Below are positions 31,418 through 43,057 of a DNA stretch of 64,000 bases, piece after piece (positions within the stretch are counted from its first letter, which is position 1; every line of letters begins with the position of its first letter). The translations under genes were made by a program, and so were the position numbers. This DNA is from Bedellia somnulentella (Eukaryota > Arthropoda > Insecta > Lepidoptera > Bedelliidae), in assembly GCA_963576735.1 (NCBI GenBank), contig OY755175.1:18678401-18742400 (forward strand). The letters run 5' to 3'. The notes below the pieces were generated by a model. It had not been told where the DNA came from. It saw nothing but the letters and a program-made list of their open reading frames with translations, and ran no database searches.

Positions 31418-31551
31418 AGAGACCCGTCACCAACAACCTTTATTTCACCATCTATTCTCCACGCAAATTCCAAAAGTGGCTGACGAATTTCTAATTCCTC
31501 AGCTCTGGCTACCCCTTTTAGAGATTTATAGCTGGGAGTATATGTATGTAT
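31418..31551 (+). mobile_element. Family A, 5'-truncated
   Basis: Begins 'gagacccgtcaccaacaacc' and runs to the hairpin and TATG tail. The open frame 31371-31601 is incidental. Confidence 0.8.
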
Positions 31552-31681
31552 TTAGGAGGTTACTGTTGTCACTGATGCTTAATTTTATTATATCAATTTA
31601 AAAAAGTATCTTTTTAATAGTAGTTAAAATAAATAAACAATAACGCTGAACTGAGAATAAGCTGGAAGCACATTTAAAAAA

Positions 31682-31795
31682 TATATACTTAAGGCAAGAA
31701 ATTCAAAAAAAGGGTTGCCAGAGCCTCCGAATATGAAATACATCAGTCACTTATTGGAAGTTGAGTGAAAAATGATGGTTAAATAAGGGATGGTT
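31682..31795 (-). repeat. Family A fragment, minus
   Basis: 'agggttgccagagcctcc' and 'ggaagttgagtgaaaaatg'; it directly abuts the next A copy in the opposite orientation. Confidence 0.6.
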
Positions 31796-32047
31796 GGCGT
31801 GTAGTGTCGGCTTAGAACAGCGCTACTCCATTTCTTCCGGTAGGTGTACGTAAGAGGCAACTAACGGTATTGGGGCTTTAAAGGGATTTTTGGGCGATGC
31901 GGTTGGAGATCCATCACCAAAAACCTTTATTTTTACCATCTTTTCCCCACTCAAATTCCAAAAGTGGTTGAGGAATTTATAATTCCTTAGCTCTGGCTGG
32001 TGGGGTATCTAGGGATTTATAGCCGTGAGTATATTATGTATGTAGTT
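31796..32047 (+). mobile_element. Family A, full length
   Basis: 'cgtgtagtgtcggcttag' to 'tatagccgtgagtatatt' and a short tail. The hairpin loop carries an odd change ('ggctggtggggtatctaggg'). Confidence 0.85.
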
Positions 32048-32049
32048 TT

Positions 32050-32635
32050 GGATGTTATTTAAATATTTATTAGTATAAAATAAAAAATATATCATTGAGT
32101 AAGTATCCCAAAATACAAGTCTTACTTAGTATATCAGTGTATAATATGTCTGTATATATTATATCAAAATACACGTGTTTGTCTATATTTGGTGATAGCC
32201 TTGAGCATGACAAAAACTGAACACTCATAAATCATTTCGAATTAAGATTTCAAGGCAGGGTGAACGCACGCGCAATCTAAAACAAACATTAATTAACAGA
32301 CAACTTTTAATATTACCCGCATGTGTTGAGACGAATCATAATTATAATTTCGGATTAAGCTGAGCTATTTAAGTTGGAATAAATAGGATTAATTGTGATT
32401 TTTGTTTAATAAATATGTGTTTGTTTTGAAGATAAAAAAATAATAAGATTTAGGTATATGATCACTTTCAATAAATGGATCGAAAACTGCAGAAGAGTGC
32501 CTTTTTTTTATTGGTGGTGTCTGGTGAGTAAAACCGACTGAGTAAGACTTCGCGGGAATACCACATCCCGAGACAGTAAGAGGCATAGGTTCAAGAGTAT
32601 GATGCTGAAACGGTCGTACACGTCTGACACATTTT
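32050..32635. other. No gene or repeat recognised
   Basis: AT-rich; nothing assignable. Confidence 0.4.
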
Positions 32636-32639
32636 CGAA

Positions 32640-32752
32640 GTCATAAGTGGTGGCTCATTTATCAAGTTTGTTAGCGGTAAGCGAAAACATCCTTAGGAAA
32701 CCCACATGGTGAGGTATATTTAGTCACGTGGCCTAGTGTTCGCACTCGTGAA
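32640..32752 (+). repeat. SINE B, old internal fragment
   Basis: 'tggctcatttatcaagtttg', 'agcgaaaacatccttaggaa' and 'acccacatggtgag' follow the B body order. Confidence 0.55.
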
Positions 32753-32870
32753 TACCCTCCGGCAATCGACACTGAACCCCAATAAATGTAGAATGAGGTG
32801 TATGACAGTTAGTTTGTAAATTTATTTGAGATACTGAGAGCCTATTCATACAAAATCCATACCTCATTAG

Positions 32871-32997
32871 TTCCCGTGGGCGATGCGGTTGGAAACCCAT
32901 CACCAAGAACCTTTGTTTTACTGTCTTATCCCCACACAACTTCCCAAAGCGACTGAAGAATTTCTCATTCCTAGTCTTTGGCTACCACTTCTAGGGC
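32871..32997 (+). repeat. Family A, truncated at both ends
   Basis: 'gggcgatgcggttggaaacc', 'caagaacctttgttttact', 'ttcccaaagcgactgaag', 'ggctaccacttctaggg'. Confidence 0.65.
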
Positions 32998-32999
32998 AA

Positions 33000-33608
33000 T
33001 TCAAATAAAAATAAAAAACACAAAGTAATTTTGCATCGTGACATTTATATTTAAATTTCTGTTCTGTTGGCTCTGTAAGACTCATAATAATAAAATCAAC
33101 CCTGAACTCCTTACTACCATGGAAAAATACTGACTATCTACAAAACTTTTGTGGTAAGTTTAATTCAGATTTCTCTATCAAACATATCACAACCTACTAA
33201 CAACGTTTGTATAACTATGGTGTAACACACAAATATAATATCTAAATGTGACACCCTCTTACACTTCCTTTCACGAAAGCTACATCACAAAAATCTTCAC
33301 AATTTCATCAACCACTGAAACACACAACTTTCACACATAAATCATCCCCATTCATCCGCGACCACAAATAAACCATACATTGCGCAATGTTGCACTAAGT
33401 GTTGCGCAAAATAAAACATCATGGACTATACTTGCTCACAGATAAATCATGTGTGCGTCGGATGTAGACACTCATAACGAACATATTGGCTGGACAAGTG
33501 CGAGTCTCATTATTTTGTGCAACAATAATATAATGCAAACGTTGATGGTAATGTCAATAATGAAAAATTTAGATATAATTGAGAGTTTTCTCTAAAAAAA
33601 AGGCGTCC
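33000..33608. other. No gene or repeat recognised
   Basis: AT-rich unique-looking sequence; nothing assignable. Confidence 0.4.
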
Positions 33609-33611
33609 AAA

Positions 33612-33988
33612 CATACACACATACATATACTTACGGCCACAATCCCGAAAATTGGTAGCCAGAGCTTTAGAGCTAGGAACTCCTCAGCCACATTTGGAGG
33701 TTGATAGGGTAGAAGTTGGTAGAAATAAAGTATCATTGATGATGGGTCTCCGTCGACATCGCCTAAAAATCCCATACCCTTAGTTGCCTCTAACGACACC
33801 CGTAGGTAATAAGGGGTAGTGACATTCTAAGCCAGCACAAAGCATAAATACTCACGGCTATAAATCCCTAGAAGGGGTAGCCAGAACTAAGGAATTAGAA
33901 ATTCCTCAGCAACTTTTGGAAGTTGCGAGGAGAAAATGGTAACATAAAGGTTGATGGTGATGGGTCTCCAACGGCATCGCCCAAAATT
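33612..33988 (-). mobile_element. Two family A copies in direct tandem
   Basis: A diverged full-length copy (33612 to about 33840, ending 'aagccagcacaaagc') is followed with no spacer by a second, less diverged 5'-truncated copy ('ataaatactcacggctat' to 33988). The first is of the older 'acgacacccgtaggt' type, the second of the younger type. Confidence 0.78.
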
Positions 33989-34009
33989 ATCAGCGTAAGG
34001 CTTGGACCT

Positions 34010-34200
34010 CATCTTGGAACATGGAATTGCCTTTTTCTGTCGCCCTTTCTCTTTCTGCCACTCAGAACTGCCATTTGCTAGACCGAGACAGAAAGCATAA
34101 TGCGATCACCGAGGATTCCGCCGCGTTCTATCGTCCTGGACTGTTAACTGTAATAAATATGGCGGTGTGGTTAACAATAATCACAGTTCCCATTCCGATT
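34010..34200. other. Unassigned GC-richer segment
   Basis: Contains 'ctctttctgccactcagaac' and 'gctagaccgagacagaaag', with a plus-strand frame 34021-34275 that has no recognisable motif. Possibly an unclassified repeat. Confidence 0.25.
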
Positions 34201-34213
34201 GCTAATCGTATAT

Positions 34214-34262
34214 TTTTCGTATCTGGCTACCCGTTTAGGAGTTTTAGTCGAAAATGTATGTA
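34214..34262 (+). repeat. Family A, 3' hairpin fragment
   Basis: 'atctggctacccgtttagg' and 'gttttagtcg' before a short TATG-like end. Confidence 0.45.
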
Positions 34263-34744
34263 TGAAAAGAGATGATGTTATGGCAACATACGAGTATAAA
34301 AATTTTGTGATGGTTTTTTCAAGCGACGACAGGTTGGATGGTGATGTATAAATCTTGGTATTCCTATATTGCACTTGTCTTAGCTAAACATATTTTAATC
34401 GATCTAAATCATAGTGAGATGAAATTATGCTCAGTCCTGTTAGTCATATGGAAACATTAACAAAGAAGTAGAAGAACATCCTTGGTTTTTTAGTCAGAAA
34501 ACCGATCCTCATTTAGCGCAACATGTATGCGATTTTCATCATAACTTAATAGTTCAATCATTTGCTAAATTAGTATTACTAAAACACTGAACTAGCCGCT
34601 TCCCGCGGGATCTCTGAAACAGTGCGAGCTGAACGGAAGCAAATCATTGAGCTGCTGTCCCATCTGTCTGTAACATGTATGAACTACGTTTCAGCACACA
34701 TGACTATAGCTATCATCTTTGTCAACCCGTTTTTTACTAAAAGC

Positions 34745-34800
34745 TACATACATATACTCACGCCATTAGTTCCCATTGGGGTAGGCAGTACGATCCTTCT
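34745..34800 (-). repeat. Family C, 5'-truncated
   Basis: 'acatacatatactcacgcc' and 'ttcccattggggtaggcag'. Confidence 0.7.
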
Positions 34801-35909
34801 TCGATTATTTCTAGAAAATCACCGAGAACACAAACTAAGGATGTCTACTAGTAAAAGAAGTTAGAAAGTCAAATATGGAATAAAATATTGCTTTTCTAAA
34901 TTTTAATCGATACAAATTAAGTATTTTTGACCTTACATAACCACAGTATAACATGGGTGTAGACGCGGGTTTTAGGTTTGATTTAATACAGTTTGGTAGA
35001 AAAGAAGAGATGGGAGGTAGGTGAAACTATCAGTATTTCAAGATGATTCCGAAGCAGAAATGAGAATTCTGCCAATTCTATAGCAGGTCTATGCAGGTCA
35101 GTTCTGTTGACTTTAGCATTACTTATAAGTAATAGGAGTGGTTAAAACGATGGTTGAGCGAAACAAAGAATTAGATTTACCTGTGTTGATATGGTAGTAA
35201 ATTAATTATTTAGAACTAAATGTTAAAAAAAAAAACAAACTTAGGCATACAAGAGGTAATACTCGCATTGATTATCGTTACTTACTCGTATAACATTATA
35301 GGTTGAGGGAGTAAAAGTTTTAAAAGAAACTAATATTTCATCCCTTTTAAGGCTTTCATACGAAACCTTCTTTGTAGAGAACATTTTGTCTGCATATACT
35401 CCTGCACGCTTGCACATCGACAGAATAGTCATTTTTTGTATGATTACTGCAAGCAGGTGTGCATCTATTGTATAGTGTTTAATAATCGTTTAAAGCCACA
35501 CTTTCCTACCCCAAAAACCTGAATAGTCAAACCATAATCACCACCTCCAGTTACGTCACACATTTTCACCTTGGTTCGTACAATGCAGTATCAATAACAA
35601 TCTACAAAATACTCTTTATCAGAGTTCGGTCACAAATCAAAACTGAATTTTCTCATAAAATATGTTATCGGGGAATTAGTTATCAATATGTCCGTAATCC
35701 CATTTCGTTCAATATCACAAAATATGTGTGCCGCTATCTTTGATGTCACTTTTTTAATATTTTGCCAAAATGCAACGTATTTATGATTCGATTTTATTTT
35801 ATCTGCTTCTTGTGTCAATCCATTTAATATAAATACATGAAGAATGATAATGCTTAACTGGAATAATAAAATACATCTTGTTTATTTTGGATAACCCATT
35901 TAAGTATAT
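34801..35909. other. No gene or repeat recognised
   Basis: AT-rich; small open frames on the minus strand have no recognisable motif. Confidence 0.4.
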
Positions 35910-36177
35910 TTGTAAATTAGCTGTGCAGTGTCGGCTTAGAATAGCACTACCCCATTTCTTGCGGTGGGTGTACGTAAGAGGCAACTAACGGACTTGGGGC
36001 TTTTAAAGTGATTTTTTGGCGATGCGGTTGGAGACCCATCACCAACAACCTTTATTCTACTATCTTTTCCCCACTCAACTTCCAAAAGTGGCTGATTATT
36101 TTTAATTTCTCAGCTCTGGCTACCCCTTTTAGGGATTTATAGCCGTAAGTATATGTATTTATGTATGTTGTAAATTA
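35910..36177 (+). mobile_element. Family A, full length, 10 bp TSD
   Basis: Perfect TSD ttgtaaatta at 35910-35919 and 36168-36177. Element 35920-36167, 'gctgtgcagtgtcggc' to the TATG tail. Confidence 0.92.
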
Positions 36178-38480
36178 CAGTTCATATAAATGAAAATTGT
36201 TGTAATGATATATGATAATGCAATCTTTTCTTCTTTGCCATATTTAGAAATAAAAGTTGTAGTTGAAGTTTTGTCTAACTTTTTTTTATTTGTCATTTAA
36301 ATGTTAATATTATGATTAGATGGAAAAAATAGCTTATTAAAAAAGATAGGTATTAAGTTACTTATAATATTCCTTTAAAACCTCTCTTATATTTTGAAAC
36401 ACAACTTGAAAATATAGAATATTATTTACTACCTGTTCTATCTTGAATGCCGTGCTGACAGAAGCTCACCACATGTTTGATTTCTTACAAGAATCTGATT
36501 AGAAAGTTCGCACTGTATTTGTTACTAAGCCAATTATATCTTTAATCCCATGATAATCAAAAGTTTATGTCTACTGTTTCTTAAGATGTTAAGAAAAAAT
36601 ATGGGATACTAATCGCATTGCCACTAAGAATACACCAGATGTGAATATGACATCTAAATTTCATAGCTTAGCCTCGTCTTACCTAAAGTATTCAAAAATA
36701 TAATAAAACTATTAATTCAATGTAACTTTCCCATTCCCTTTCATACCCATTTAATAACTCCTTTCAAACTTATTTTTTTTATTTCACTTTTATATGAAGA
36801 TTTCCCATTCACCGTCTCTTATTTTTGACCTTACAATTTACCTTAACGTTCCGGCTAAGAGAAGGATCCCAATAAAACAGAATGAGGTTTAATAACAAAG
36901 GGTCCAAATAAAATTTTCCTCTCACTCAAACAACGTTTTAATTAACTAAACTTTTAAAGCCCGAGCAGAATCGCCTCTAATTTGGAAACGCTACGGTCAA
37001 CGGAACCCAAACGCGGTAAAAAGATAAAATTTACACAATTTGAACGAACCCCCTGCTAATGTCACATCTACATGTAAATTGTTCCCTTCGTATTTATTTT
37101 AACTGTAATTTTCCTCAGTAAATACCGCAAGCTTTTGTTTTCTCGGTAGGGTGCGGTCCAAGTTGTTATTTTCTTGTTATAAACTTTTATGAGCGCTTTG
37201 AGCGAGTTATGTAGTCTGCCGTTATTACAAGAGACTTGGGAAATATTGTCATCTTTCCTTTGTATTTTCTTTTTGTCTCTTTTGATGACTATGTTGTGGA
37301 GTGAATACTTCCTAATTTTAAGACCCTTAAGAGACAATGACAGTGTAAAGTATTTTTAATCGGTTTTATTGTTAGTAAGATTCTTTAGAGAGTGTAGAAT
37401 TTTCTATTGGTATGATATAGATGTATTTGAACTATGATTAGGATGTTAAAATACCTCTATTGTGTTTCACATCTAACCAGTATCCAAATTAATATTCAAT
37501 TTATCAATGGATTTCCAAAAGCATTATTTTTTTTAATAAAATACTCTTTACAATAGAATAATCTTAAGGCATTTTATTTATTTCAAAAAATATATATCAT
37601 TTCCTTACCTTAAAATACAAAGAGTAAAACCCATCATTGATTTGGTAACACAAAACTCAGAAAGAGCACCTGGAATTGCCTTCAAAAGTTGAATTAAAAG
37701 TAAACAACGAAACAGAGCGGGTTGTTCTGCCAAATTGCTTACTCCGCTTTTTAAGGCGTCTTTCAAACGATCCACAGGACATCCTAGTTCAGCATTTAAT
37801 GTTTTGTATTAATTAACTCGGGATAAATGAGTGTATTCAAAACTGTGCCTTTGTGACCTGCGAAAGTGGCAGGGTTAACGAGCTTTTTATCTTTATAGCA
37901 ACTTATACAAATTGGCCCGTGTTTTAAACGGATATGGTGCGTTTGAGCAAATAACCTTTGATCCCCGACTGAATTTTAAGGATTACATTAAAATGAATGA
38001 CGGAGTCTTTGCTATAATTTTAATAGTCGCGCCCAGTTTTGTCTGTCATTAGTTTTGATGATCGGACCCTTTGTTTCAACTGGAAGGCTCATTTTGCACG
38101 TGGATTGTTTTATTTGCATAAGTCAAAGTCAGTTACGAATGGATAACAAGGCTACTGAGATGTTTCAGTATTATATTTATTAAATTACTCTTTACATTAG
38201 GACAGATTAATTTCAAAGATGTGCACCTATTTCTATCGCTTGGTACTGCCCCTTCCGATCACCACCTCTAAATCAGTTGTAAAACTATTTAATGTGGCAA
38301 ATACATCAAATTCCCCACGTTAGCACGCTAGCTAGCAGGTCTATGCTCATAGAAAAATAAGACATTTAACATTAAAGATACACATTGTCTTGTCACAAAT
38401 AAATACATATTTTATGTCTAAATCTAACGTAAAATAAACTTAAAGTTATAATAAACACAGTCTTCATTTAAATTCTTATA
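36178..38480. other. Repeat-poor unique sequence
   Basis: No copy of families A-H, no coding exon I can support. The minus-strand open frame 37068-37337 (89 codons, lysine-rich) has no recognisable motif. Together with 39.5-42.6 kb this forms the quietest part of the window upstream of the host exon. Confidence 0.5.
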
Positions 38481-38485
38481 ACAGT

Positions 38486-38566
38486 TTAAATGATGATATG
38501 ACACACGAAACTTGGTGTAACCAGGGCTCTATTCAGGATATTTCCAGACATACGCCAACATTGTAA
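38486..38566 (+). pseudogene. LINE C-terminal remnant
   Basis: Reads LNDDMTHETWCNQGSIQDIS then RHTPTL and a TAA. It matches the C-terminus at 10130-10234 (NDEVAWCHQGSVQDVSGLTPKL), followed by a similar 'tgtgtgttg' 3' UTR. Same LINE family, almost completely truncated. Confidence 0.65.
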
Positions 38567-38717
38567 TATGACTAAGAAAATATGTGTGTTGCTGAGTTTC
38601 GTACGGGTTCTTCTCACGATTAAACTTATAAGTAAGTTACATGTAGCAATAAAAAACAGAGATTTTTTTATTTAAGTATATTTAACTATCTGTTGACAAA
38701 AATATTAATATATATAC

Positions 38718-39110
38718 AACTAGCGACCCGCCCCGGCTTCGCACGGGTGCAATGCAAAATAAAATATACCTACTACAGAATGTCCTTTTGGTTAGTGCTG
38801 GAGTAAAAAATATTAACTTACTATTCGTTCGACTAAAAATAAAAGATTATTCGACAGCAAAATATACCTATCCTATTCAGTTCTTCTATGAACTTAACTA
38901 TAATTTTTAATAATTGAAAATGCTCGCCATAATACTAAATTGTCTTAACTCTAAATCCAAATCAAAGTCTTAATGGAAGAAATACCAAAAAATATGGTTT
39001 TAAGCTAATCCTATCTAACCTAATGTACTTACAATACTACTAATATAATAATAAAAATTAAAAGATAATCAACAACAAAAGATACTTATTCTATTCAGTT
39101 TAATTAATTC
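38718..39110. repeat. Repeat with GCGACCCGCCCCGGCTTCGC motif
   Basis: The motif at about 38723-38742, followed by 'acgggtgcaatgc', is one I recognise at the edge of common insect interspersed repeats. The remaining length is AT-rich and uncertain. Confidence 0.4.
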
Positions 39111-39490
39111 ATGATATTTTCCTCGCTAGAGAGCTCCGATAAACGCGTGCAATCGCTGCAAATCATAAAGTGCTATAAGGCGAAGCGCGTTTTTTTTTTT
39201 ATTTTGTTTACCGGTGGGGAAATGCTCATAGGATCCCCCGTCGCTCTCTCGAGTTTCTCGAGTCTCGAGTTCTCACTTTACCGACTAAAACCCCACCGGT
39301 TCGGTGCTGCTGGCCCTGCGGCCTATGTGGCGTCACCTTAATATGTTGTGCCGGGCGGCTGAAGGCCGCCCTGGCGTGGAAAAGGAGTGTACCTAAGCTA
39401 AGTCGGATAGGAGGCGAAGCGCGGGCCATCGACGCGCTATTTATAGGCACGCGCCGCCCGGCGTAAACAACTACGACCCTGCACTTTAAA
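39111..39490. other. GC-rich segment of unknown nature
   Basis: Much richer in G+C than its surroundings, with repeated 'ggcgaagcgcg' (about 39179 and 39412) and a TCTCGAG cluster at about 39245-39270. Frames are open on both strands (39111-39341 plus, 39226-39516 minus) without a recognisable domain. It may belong to the repeat starting at 38718, or be a decayed LINE ORF1-like piece. Confidence 0.3.
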
Positions 39491-40177
39491 TTTGTAATAT
39501 CTTCGGTAATATTCACTTAAATTACATGCTGTAAAAAGCATATTGATCTATAATAAATGCACAATTTATTTAAGGTACTTAATCGGATAAGGATTAATGC
39601 TGTATTGATTTAAATCACTTCGTAAATAACCATTTTTTAGTAAAGAATAAAAATGGTTATGCTGGGTTATCCCTAAGAGATAGACATATACCATCGCGGA
39701 CTTTTTTGTTGAACTTTTTAAGGTGAACAATACTGTAGTACATTATTTTGGTCTATCTCGTAGGGTTCAGCCAGCGTTTGCAATATAAGCGCAAAAAAAC
39801 GTGCTTATTTACGACATCACATAAGAAATCTTTAAATTTATCAGTGTTTCTCTAATATATTATGCATTTATTATACATACAAACCTTCCTAAAGAATCAC
39901 TGTATCTTTTAAAAAAAACCGCATCAAAATCCGTTGCGTATAATAAAATAGTTAATCAGATATTACTAAGCCATTTCAAGAGTCGAATGTGAATAGTAAG
40001 GTATTTTTATTGTTTTGGATGCCTGATAATTAACACTTACCCATTTAAAAAAATAAAGACAAATAAACCGCTTAAAAATCTAGCTAATGAAATATTATTA
40101 CCAATTTTTAAATTGCTTTCAATCATACATTACTCCAAAATACTGTACACACGACAGTAAATCTCAAAACAGGCCAG
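39491..40177. other. No gene or repeat recognised
   Basis: AT-rich; nothing assignable. Confidence 0.4.
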
Positions 40178-40305
40178 ACTTTAGAACTACATATTCCTCA
40201 GCCACTTATGGAAATTAAGAAGGGAAAAGATTGTAGAATGGTGTAATATGTGTAATAGAAAAAAGTTGGTGGTGTTGAGCCACATCACCCAACAATTATT
40301 GAGAG
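40178..40305 (-). repeat. Family A, old fragment
   Basis: 'attcctcagccacttatgg', 'gggaaaagattgtagaatgg', 'gagccacatcacccaac' in A order. Confidence 0.55.
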
Positions 40306-41057
40306 AGAATAAACCAAAATAATTAATATATTAATTATGCAAACACAAATATAACTTGTTAAGCGCAATTTTCTTTATATAGTAGCGATCTTCATATATT
40401 ACATTCTACGTAATCGTATGGAACGAGGAAATCCTGAATCGCAAATATGTCCGACCGGACTGAGTTACGGCCCGATTATCATACAGCCACGATTTTTGTA
40501 TCAACCACCTACCCATTTATGTGAGAATATTACCCCTGCAATCGGGGGGTGGATCATCAAAATAATGGGATTTACCCGGCGAGATTATGCCTGGATTATT
40601 TTATGCTGAATATTTTTATTTTACTCCACATCTGAAGGACTTAACTGTTTGGAATTTGTCATTCAAAACTGTGTCATAAAATAGGGTGTTAAAGATGGAA
40701 ATTGTTTGACACAGTCGAGTTGTGGAATTTCATTTCACCACCTCAGTTACGAATAAAAATGTGCCATACGAGGGCTTTGCTTTATCATTTCGTAGCGGGG
40801 CCATAATTAGTTTTTGCAAGGCAAGCTCTGTCGGGGATTAGTGGGGGTTATCCCCTCCACAGCGACCGGTGAAAAATTGAGGCTTTTATTGTTTTAAATG
40901 TTGCCGCGTGACGCTGAGGGTTGGGGTTAATTTGTTAAATGTCACGTTGTTTTGTCCGAAAGATAATTGCATCATATTTTTTAGGTAATACGTTGGATTT
41001 GTGATGCAATATTTTAATTTTTGACATATTTTTAACATATGATCATAAATATTTACA
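40306..41057. other. Unique sequence
   Basis: A 63-codon plus frame (40418-40609) has no recognisable motif. Patches at 40400-40600 and 40780-40930 are less AT-rich, possibly regulatory, but nothing specific is seen. Confidence 0.35.
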
Positions 41058-41190
41058 CATGACCAACAATCCTTTATTTTATCATGTTTTCTCTTCTTAA
41101 CTTCTAAAAGTAAGTAACTTCCAAATCTAAGTAGTTTCTAATTCTGAAGCTTCCGCTACCCCTTTTTAGTATTTAAGGCTATAACGAAAT
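41058..41190 (+). repeat. Family A, old 5'-truncated copy
   Basis: 'tgaccaacaatcctttattt', 'cttaacttctaaaagtaag', 'gcttccgctacccctttt'. Includes a small internal duplication of 'aagtaa'. Confidence 0.55.
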
Positions 41191-42620
41191 GTAATGTTCA
41201 TTACAGTATGTATGATTTATAACTCACAATTGTAAAACAATAAGTTTTCATAAATATATTATTAACATTTTCTAATAATCAGCGTATAATGATTCGACTC
41301 CATACAGAAATTAGATGATATTGATCAAATTACAAGTGTTTACCTATCGGTGAAAAGCCAAGCCCAAATCGATCAGCCCATGTAGGTTACACACATTGTG
41401 GCCTTAATTAACCCTCGCATAACATATATTCACCTCAAAATTAGTTAATAACATTAGAAAATATTTTAAGTATTTGAATTAACTTGAAAATTCCCTCAAT
41501 TCATAACGGAACAACCCTCTGTAAAAAGGTGAATACGATATACACACTCCTTGTTGAAGAAAGCCGAATGACAAAAGCAATGACACACGATTCGCATCTC
41601 ATTTTTTATAATACACGAAGATAAGACGAACCAAATTGATAGCCTCACAAGAACCGGTGTTATTGTTATTTGCCGTGTGTTGATACTTTACCCATTGAAT
41701 TTATTTAGCGCCATTTTGTATTTTTGTTTCGTTCCTTACGTTTCCCGCGCTGGCTGGCTTGTGAGAGTGAAATTCGCTTAGCATTTTGAAATTTCTTTTT
41801 CATTTTATATTTCCGTGAATGAGCTCTGTCTAGATGTGAAGACTATTCAAATGTTTCTTTTTGTTGAGAGTCAGTACGTTTTAATAACTACTTTTAACTT
41901 TTAATGCAATAACTATTAAATTAAATTGATCATTTATTTTTAAACTATAACTACAATTGGATTGATAGAAGTGATGCAAGAAAAAGAAAATAATTTGATA
42001 AGGTACTTACTTAAAAATTCAATTCTGCTCATTAGATTTTGAAAAGTATATTGTTTCATAAATATTTAATGTTTTATAATAGAATAATAGGGTTTATATT
42101 ATTGTAATTAAAGCCTAACAAATGATTTAGCATCATTTAATTAAGGATCTTCAATTTAAATTTTAATCTTACTACAAAATAATACTTTTTTATAATACTT
42201 TCATGTTCTACAAAAGATTTGACGTTTAAACCACGTATGAGTACGTATTACAATTGTTCAATTCATTATACTTTACATTGCGGTTGCTCTTTGTTCAAAT
42301 TAATCTAATTACTTTATTTATAAAATTTACAATTAAAAGAGGAAAACAATACTGTTCAATTTAATACGTAATACATATCTAATAATAAGAATGTAGTATT
42401 TTTCTAATATAAAGATTTATGTCATATTCTTAAAAAAATCCTAATGGCTATACGTATCTAAAAGTGCATTATTACGGCAAAAAATTAAGCCGCAAAATAT
42501 TCATCTGAGAAAACAAACGAGCAAAATTTCATATTCAATTATACCACATTCCGAAAGAATAAGTGCATCAAGAACACAATAAAATCCATCACGAATCATA
42601 TTATTGTGTTACCTACACAA
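41191..42620. other. Unique sequence upstream of host exon
   Basis: AT-rich, no recognisable repeat or exon. Confidence 0.4.
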
Positions 42621-42639
42621 AGTGATTGTCACTTGAGGC

Positions 42640-42921
42640 ACATGGCGGGAGCTAAGAGCGGCTGGGCGGCGCCGAGCAAAACCGCGCCCACTTCACTACA
42701 ATAAGGGCGAAATCACTATCAACGTGTATGAGATTCTCAGCCTTATCGACTCCAAGCCTTGTTGTTGCACTCTCTAGTCTGTGGCGAACTTAAAACGTAC
42801 TCAACGTTCGTGCCAGTCGCACGGATCGCGGCAGAAAAACATTCCATTTTGAAATCGTAATGTGATTTTTTCTTTATTTCGGAAACTGAACTAAGTTTTG
42901 TTTTTGTTTTTAATCGTGAAA
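42640..42921 (+). promoter_or_regulatory. Candidate promoter and 5' UTR of host gene
   Basis: Immediately upstream of the exon at 42922. G+C and CpG rise sharply around 42640-42860 (for example 'ggctgggcggcgcc' and 'accgcgccc'), unlike the surrounding DNA. No TATA box stands out. Initiator-like sites occur (TCAGCC at about 42737, TCAACG at about 42799) but none is decisive. The transcription start cannot be fixed from sequence alone. Confidence 0.45.
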
Positions 42922-43057
42922 ATGGAAGTAAGTGCTATGCCACCTATGCCTTTGGACTTTTCTATGGTGCGTAATGGTGGATCTCCCGGAAACTCCATGA
43001 GAGATGGCTCGCCGCGACCTGTGCCGAATAGCGCCTTCAGAGTTGTCACCCCGAAAG
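42922..43057 (+). CDS. First coding exon of an unidentified host gene
   Basis: The ATG at 42922 lies in GTGAAAATGG, a good insect start context. It opens a 45-codon frame beginning MEVSAMPPMPLDFSMVRNGG and continuing with a Gly/Ser/Pro/Asn-rich stretch to RVVTPKG. The frame meets an in-frame TAA at 43066, and just before it AAAG|GTAATG at 43057/43058 is a plausible splice donor, giving an exon of 136 bases ending in phase 1. Codon usage is balanced with many G/C third positions, unlike chance frames in this AT-rich window. The product is not recognised. A low-complexity N-terminus with a CpG-rich promoter and a long first intron fits a developmental regulator, but that is inference. Confidence 0.62.
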
